From positions 2,232,001 through 2,296,000 of the forward strand of contig NZ_CP041730.1 in NCBI RefSeq assembly GCF_007431345.1: 64,000 nt of DNA, written 5' to 3'. Below, one piece after another: positions 59,660 through 64,000 of this stretch. Position 1 is the first letter of the stretch, and each line of letters begins with the position of its first letter. The stretch comes from Chitinimonas arctica. Its GTDB lineage: Bacteria > Pseudomonadota > Gammaproteobacteria > Burkholderiales > Chitinimonadaceae. The notes under the pieces were generated by a model. That model worked only from the letters and a program-made list of their open reading frames with translations. It made no database searches and was not told where the DNA came from. A program made the translations under genes and the position numbers.

Positions 59660-60273
59660 GATTTCTCCCTTCTGTATGTCAATCCAAGGCGGTGAGCTAA
59701 CTGTACCCAGATCTGGTGATCAAGCTCGGCCGCGCAGTGATAGTAGGACAGATGCCCAGCAGACAACATATGCCGGATCTCATTGTTAGCCACAATCTCA
59801 GATTGCGAATGCACATGTGAGATGCGCGTCGAAATTGGCCACCCTTGGCTGCCGGGACGCATGATAAAGCGAAACTGCTTTGTAACAACACGTAATTCTT
59901 GCAGTTCCATACTGCACGCAATTTTCACATCCGCAACTGAAAATGCGCCGCCGTTCGGGTGGTTATGGGTAAAGGCGCAGCCATGCAGCGCCGTGGCTTC
60001 GCTTGTCGAAAATCCGATGTGGTCCGGATGCCCCTTTCGAAACAAGCGCATCGCACCACAGACATCAAAGAAGGCGCCGTTCTCTTCAGCATCATGACGA
60101 ATACTGTCCTCAAACTTCACCAGGGCCTCCTGTAGTGGAGACGATCGGTCAGGCTCTACTGGCGCACTTTGGGGGTCATGAATGGAGAATTGACAAGGTG
60201 GTTGCCTGAAATGCATCGTCATCGTCGCGACAGTAGCCATTTCGTCGCCGTCGTCTTTCGTTTTTTCCACCAC
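59656..60273 (-). CDS. Protein with JAMM-like HNHP motif, possible toxin
   Basis: The 205-residue protein carries CAFTHNHPNGGAFSVADV, close to the JAMM/MPN metal motif HxHPx6SxxD seen in RadC and in some polymorphic toxin domains, but one residue shorter. No upstream glutamate partner is obvious. I also recall the HNHP plus FSxxD pattern from phage- and toxin-linked proteins of unclear function. With the 62-residue partner gene it may form a toxin-antitoxin-like pair. A second ATG at 60,240 is possible. Confidence 0.55.
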   Translation of the reverse strand: MVEKTKDDGDEMATVATMTMHFRQPPCQFSIHDPQSAPVEPDRSSPLQEALVKFEDSIRHDAEENGAFFDVCGAMRLFRKGHPDHIGFSTSEATALHGCAFTHNHPNGGAFSVADVKIACSMELQELRVVTKQFRFIMRPGSQGWPISTRISHVHSQSEIVANNEIRHMLSAGHLSYYHCAAELDHQIWVQLAHRLGLTYRREKS

Positions 60274-60438
60274 TTATAAATTTTACATAGCTCATCCTGA
60301 AACAAACGGCCATCCAATTCAACGGCTTGCACACGATTTCGACAGTCCGATTCTTGGTTGCTTAGGAACTAAGGGGCAAAACAATGCCCCCTCATTTCCA
60401 TGGCTGTTTTTTTGCCCGCAAAGCCGCAGAATACCGGC

Positions 60439-61203
60439 ATGTGTCTGATTGCCTTCAACTGGGATCCCACCGCTGACACGCCTTTGCTGTTGCTGGCCAA
60501 TCGTGACGAGTTCCATGCTCGTCCAGCCGCAGCGCTAGCCTGGTGGGATGACGGGAAAGTATTGGCCGGCCGCGATCTGCGCGCGGGTGGTGGCTGGCTG
60601 GGCGTGAACCGGGCCGGCCGGCTGGCCGCGCTGACGAACTATCGCGATCCCAGCCGCTCGAAGCCCGATGCGCTGTCGCGCGGCGGGCTGGTCAGCGGCT
60701 TTCTGCAGGGGAACGAAAGCGCCGCCGACTATATCGCCCGCCTTCGGGCCGAGGCGGACCGGTATAACGATTTCAATCTACTGCTCTACGACGGTCGGCG
60801 CCTGCTGGGTTATGAAAGCCGCTTCGATTGCGTGGTGCGCTTCGGTTCAGGCGTCCATGCGGTGTCCAATGCCCGCTTCGACACCCCCTGGCCCAAGCTG
60901 GAAAAGCTCAAGGCCGGTCTGCGGCAAGAGATGTCACGCGCACATGCCGCAGCCGAGCTGGACAAGGCACTGTTCCAGCTACTGCTCGACCCCAGCCTGG
61001 CGGCGGATGAACATTTGCCCCGTACTGGCGTGCCGCTGGAGTGGGAGCGCCTGCTCTCGGCCGCCTTTATCCGCTCCGCCGACTACGGCACCCGGGCCGC
61101 CAGCCTGGTGCGGGTAAGCCGGCAAGGGCTCAGCTTCACCGAACGGCGCTTCGAACAGGGCGAGCCCACTGGCGAGACAAGCCTGCAAATATTGCTATCC
61201 TGA
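60439..61203 (+). CDS. TANGO2/NRDE family protein
   Basis: The 254-residue product begins MCLIAFNWDPT with the NRDE signature (LLLLANRDEFHARPAA) of the TANGO2 family, which carries the N-terminal cysteine of Ntn-hydrolase-like proteins. TANGO2 has been linked to haem or lipid handling; bacterial function is uncertain. The ATG at 60,439 matches the family; the longer frame is unsupported. Confidence 0.88.
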   Translation: MCLIAFNWDPTADTPLLLLANRDEFHARPAAALAWWDDGKVLAGRDLRAGGGWLGVNRAGRLAALTNYRDPSRSKPDALSRGGLVSGFLQGNESAADYIARLRAEADRYNDFNLLLYDGRRLLGYESRFDCVVRFGSGVHAVSNARFDTPWPKLEKLKAGLRQEMSRAHAAAELDKALFQLLLDPSLAADEHLPRTGVPLEWERLLSAAFIRSADYGTRAASLVRVSRQGLSFTERRFEQGEPTGETSLQILLS

Positions 61204-61210
61204 TACGTCC

Positions 61211-62149
61211 ATGTCCGCCACCCACCCGCAGCATCCGCACGATCACCATAGCGCCAGCCGCCGCAGATTACTGCTGGCCCTGCTGCTTACCGCCGGCTAT
61301 GCGCTGGTGGAAGCAATGGGCGGGCTGTGGAGCGGCTCGCTGGCCTTGCTGTCCGATGCCGGCCATATGGTGACCGACGCGGCGGCGCTGGGCCTGGCGC
61401 TATTTGCCCAGATGGTGGCGCGCCGGCCGGCCTCGACCCGCAATTCCTATGGCTATGCCCGCGCCGAGGTGCTGGGTGCGCTGATCAATAGCCTTTTCAT
61501 GCTGGCCATGGTGGGCTGGATCGTCTTCGAAGCGCTGGGGCGGCTGATGCAGCCCAAGCCGGTCAATGGCGTCGGCGTGATCGCGATTGCCGTGGTCGGC
61601 TTGCTGGTCAATCTGCTGGCGGCCTGGCTACTGTCGAACGACAGCCACAATATGAACTCGCGCGCCGCGTTGATGCATGTGCTGGGCGACCTGCTCGGCT
61701 CGGTGGCGGCCATCCTGGCCGGCCTGGTGATCTGGCTGACCGGCTGGGCGCCGATCGATCCCCTGCTGTCCCTGTTGGTCGCGCTGCTGATCCTGCGCTC
61801 CACCTGGAACCTGGTGCTGCAATCGAGCCATATGCTGATGGAGGGGGTGCCCGCGCATCTCGACCTGGAGGCGATCGGCAAGGCGCTGGCCATGCTGAAG
61901 GGGGTGCAATCGGTGCACGATCTGCATGTCTGGCACCTGGGGCCGGAACGGGTGGCGCTATCCGCCCATCTGATCATCGACGTGGCGGACGCCTGGCCGC
62001 GCTTGCTGGCGGCGGGCCAGGCCATGCTGGCCAAGGACTACGGCATCGATCATGTCACGCTGCAACCGAGCTGGCTGCAGCCTCCGCGAGGCAAAGTCAT
62101 CAGCCTGGGCGCAATCGTAAAAAACCCTCACCACGGCCACAAACACTAG
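61211..62149 (+). CDS. Cation diffusion facilitator (zinc-type efflux)
   Basis: A 312-residue CDF transporter with six membrane helices, a His-rich N-terminus (HPQHPHDHH) and metal-site motifs SDAGHMVTDAAAL and LMHVLGDLLGSVA. It exports zinc or similar divalent metals in exchange for protons. A C-terminal cytoplasmic domain includes SVHDLHVWHLGPE. It starts seven bases after the previous gene and could share its transcript. Confidence 0.93.
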   Translation: MSATHPQHPHDHHSASRRRLLLALLLTAGYALVEAMGGLWSGSLALLSDAGHMVTDAAALGLALFAQMVARRPASTRNSYGYARAEVLGALINSLFMLAMVGWIVFEALGRLMQPKPVNGVGVIAIAVVGLLVNLLAAWLLSNDSHNMNSRAALMHVLGDLLGSVAAILAGLVIWLTGWAPIDPLLSLLVALLILRSTWNLVLQSSHMLMEGVPAHLDLEAIGKALAMLKGVQSVHDLHVWHLGPERVALSAHLIIDVADAWPRLLAAGQAMLAKDYGIDHVTLQPSWLQPPRGKVISLGAIVKNPHHGHKH

Positions 62150-62222
62150 GGCTTCGCCCGTTTCACGAAACCTTCATGCCAGCGTCACCGCGCCGACATG
62201 GCCGGTCAGCAGTCTGCGCAGC

Positions 62223-63365
62223 ATGCGTCCCACCCCACTCCGCCTTGCCATCGTTACCGAAACCTATCCGCCGGAAATCAACGGCGTCGCCATGACCGTG
62301 GGCCGCATGGTCAGCGGCCTGGCCGCGCGCGGCCACCAGGTCGATCTGATCCGGCCGCGCCAGCAGGGCGACAGCGCGGCCGCCGACACCATGCTGGTAG
62401 CCGGCTTATCGCTACCACGCTACCCGGACCTGCGCTTTGGCCTGCCGGCCGGCCGGCGCCTGTTGAAGCGGTGGCGGGAGAACCGCCCCGACCTGGTCGT
62501 CGCCGTCACCGAAGGCCCGCTGGGCTGGAGCGCCTTGCAGGCCGCCCGCCGCCTGGGTATCCCGGCCATTTCCGAATTCCACACCAATTTCCACAGCTAC
62601 AGCGCCCATTACGGCATGGCCTGGCTGATGAGGCCGGTGCGCGGCTATCTGCGCCATTTCCATAACCGCAACCTGGCCACCCTGGTCCCCAGCGAGGACG
62701 TGCGTGCACGGTTGGATGGGCAGGGCTTCGGCCATCTGCAGGTCGTCTCGCGCGGCGTGGATACCGCCCTGTTCGACCCTGCCAGACGTTCAAGCGAACT
62801 ACGCCGGACATGGGGGGCGGGCGATGCCACCCAGGTCGTCGCCTATGTCGGCCGGATGGCGGCAGAAAAGAACTTGCCGCTGGTGCAGGCGGCTTTTCGC
62901 GAGATGCGCGCCATCCGCCCGGACAGCAAATTGCTTTGGGTGGGGGACGGTCCGGAACGGAGCGCCCTGCAAGCCAGCCATCCCCAGCACTTGTTCGCCG
63001 GCATGCGCCGTGGCGAAGACCTCGCCAGCCATTACGCCTCGGCCGATATTTTCCTCTTTCCCAGCACCACCGAAACCTACGGCAATGTCACGGTCGAAGC
63101 GATGGCCAGCGGCTTGGGCGTGGTGGCCTATCGCTACGCCGCGGCGGCTACCCATATCCGCCACCACGAAAGCGGCCTGACCGCCGATTTCGACCAGCGC
63201 GAGCAGTTCATCGAACAAGCACGTTATGCCGCCAGCTACCCCAGTGTGATGCGGGAGCTGGGCCGGGCGGCCCGCCAAGTGGCTTTGCAGCTGGGTTGGG
63301 ACGCCGTGGTGGCGCGCTTCGAGGAAGTGGCGCACGCGGCACTGGCCCGCGCGGCGGGGAATTAG
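62223..63365 (+). CDS. GT4 glycosyltransferase
   Basis: The 380-residue protein has the GT4 layout: N-terminal acceptor half (TETYPPEINGVAMTVGRM), donor half with AEKNLPLVQAAF and the E-x7-E motif in TETYGNVTVEAMASGLG. It resembles MgtA-type alpha-mannosyl or glucosyl transferases acting on diacylglycerol-linked glycans. The acceptor and donor are not known. It stands alone between a metal transporter and a convergent ATPase gene. Confidence 0.88.
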   Translation: MRPTPLRLAIVTETYPPEINGVAMTVGRMVSGLAARGHQVDLIRPRQQGDSAAADTMLVAGLSLPRYPDLRFGLPAGRRLLKRWRENRPDLVVAVTEGPLGWSALQAARRLGIPAISEFHTNFHSYSAHYGMAWLMRPVRGYLRHFHNRNLATLVPSEDVRARLDGQGFGHLQVVSRGVDTALFDPARRSSELRRTWGAGDATQVVAYVGRMAAEKNLPLVQAAFREMRAIRPDSKLLWVGDGPERSALQASHPQHLFAGMRRGEDLASHYASADIFLFPSTTETYGNVTVEAMASGLGVVAYRYAAAATHIRHHESGLTADFDQREQFIEQARYAASYPSVMRELGRAARQVALQLGWDAVVARFEEVAHAALARAAGN

Positions 63366-63371
63366 GGACAG

Positions 63372-64000
63372 CTATTCGCCGGGCCGCTCCAACTGTATCC
63401 ACTGGCCGAATTCCATATCCTCGAACTGATAGATCCCGTGCTCGACCTTGACCAGGATATGCCGCCTCGGGTCGGTCAATCGGGCCAAGGCATTGTTCAC
63501 GGCATGAAGCGGTGCGGCATCGTCCAAGCCCAGGGCATGGCCAAAATGGGTACGGGCCGCCTTGCCGGTGATGGCGCGCTGGCCGGCGGCGACAAACTGC
63601 AGGATAAGCTGGTCCATGGCGGGTAAGGCTTGCCAGGCCGCCGCGAAGCCCTCATCCGAAAACATGCTGGCGTTCGCTATGGAGATCGCGCCGGCGGCGC
63701 CTTCATCCGGGCGGGTGAGATAGCACTCCAAAAAGCGCCGAAAGACTTCCGGCGACCCCTTGAGCGTCAGGAAAGCAGCCTGGGCTATCTCCTCATCCAG
63801 GTGGAAGGTCTTTTGCAGCGCCCGATTGGCCGTGGCGACCATGTAGGAGACAAATTCCCGCCCTAGCAAGGGAAACGGTTCGATCGGCGCCCAGTTATAG
63901 AACGGCTGGCTGGTCTTGCCGAACATGGTGCGTAGCGTCTGTTCGCCGGAACCCGTGAAAATGATCTTGACCGCGTCCTTGCGCACATCGAGACCGGCGC
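63372..64000 (-). CDS. ATPase domain protein, N-terminus outside window
   Basis: The visible 208 or so codons end at 63,372; no start is in the window because the frame stays open to 64,000 (GLDVRKDAVKIIFTGSGEQ). The sequence reads like the C-terminal part of an archaeal-type or Orc1-like AAA ATPase followed by a winged helix (GKAARTHFGHALGLDDAAPL). The Walker motifs would lie upstream of the window. It is convergent with the glycosyltransferase, seven bases apart. Confidence 0.72.
   Translation of the reverse strand, partial: AGLDVRKDAVKIIFTGSGEQTLRTMFGKTSQPFYNWAPIEPFPLLGREFVSYMVATANRALQKTFHLDEEIAQAAFLTLKGSPEVFRRFLECYLTRPDEGAAGAISIANASMFSDEGFAAAWQALPAMDQLILQFVAAGQRAITGKAARTHFGHALGLDDAAPLHAVNNALARLTDPRRHILVKVEHGIYQFEDMEFGQWIQLERPGE

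Noticed and set aside
1..64000. CRISPR arrays, rRNA genes and insertion sequences
   Set aside because: No regularly spaced repeats, rRNA signatures or transposase genes were seen.

Overview
The window joins the inner part of a lambdoid prophage (about 1-33,150) to core chromosome (about 33,150-64,000) of a GC-rich beta-proteobacterium. The division and cell wall cluster (mraZ to ftsZ, then lpxC), dihydroorotase PyrC, a periplasmic MsrP-type enzyme and a type A RNase P RNA all fit that class. I cannot name the genus from sequence alone.

Prophage. The tyrosine integrase (31,960-33,114) ends 40 bp from the 3' end of a tRNA-Pro(CGG) gene, so the tRNA 3' end is the likely attachment site. No second copy of the tRNA end is visible on the left, so the left prophage end lies outside the window. 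A divergent switch at about 26.3 kb (YdaS-like versus a short CI-like repressor) separates two arms. The leftward arm runs YdaS, an Ash-like ORF crossing an intrinsic terminator, YdaT, replication O and P, terminase, a Mor-family activator, gpW, portal, a ClpP-capsid fusion, head completion genes, tail tube, G/GT with a -1 frameshift site, tape measure, tail tip and fibre genes, then pinholin, SAR endolysin and nested spanins. The tail genes point to a long-tailed siphovirus. The rightward arm carries CI, then a tightly coupled cassette of HTH regulator, small secreted peptide and LuxR-type receptor. Behind a second promoter with the same operator motif come several unknown genes, a PAPS-reductase-like protein, a putative excisionase and the integrase.

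Two accessory cassettes stand out. One is an AT-rich, oppositely oriented, overlapping pair (15,149-17,723) between portal and capsid genes, encoding a HEPN-motif protein and a PIN-like protein; this is a candidate two-RNase defence or exclusion module. The other is the regulator, peptide and LuxR cassette (26,999-28,707), a candidate system for sensing cell density or the host. A 23-nt dyad, repeated about 44 bp upstream of gpW and of the ClpP-capsid gene, looks like a late regulatory site, possibly for the Mor-family protein encoded in the same operon.

Chromosome. After the tRNA come a PAS/GAF/GGDEF/EAL protein, a small membrane protein and lpxC, then the whole dcw cluster on the minus strand: ftsZ, ftsA, ftsQ, ddlB, murC, murG, ftsW, murD, mraY, murF, murE, ftsI, ftsL, rsmH, mraZ. 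The mraZ promoter carries four AGTGG-type boxes at 10-bp spacing, the classic MraZ self-regulation site. Beyond it lie a small lipoprotein, a small membrane protein, msrP, rnpB, pyrC, a TusA-like protein, a HutD-like protein, a possible toxin-antitoxin-like pair, a TANGO2/NRDE protein, a cation efflux transporter, a GT4 glycosyltransferase and a partial ATPase.
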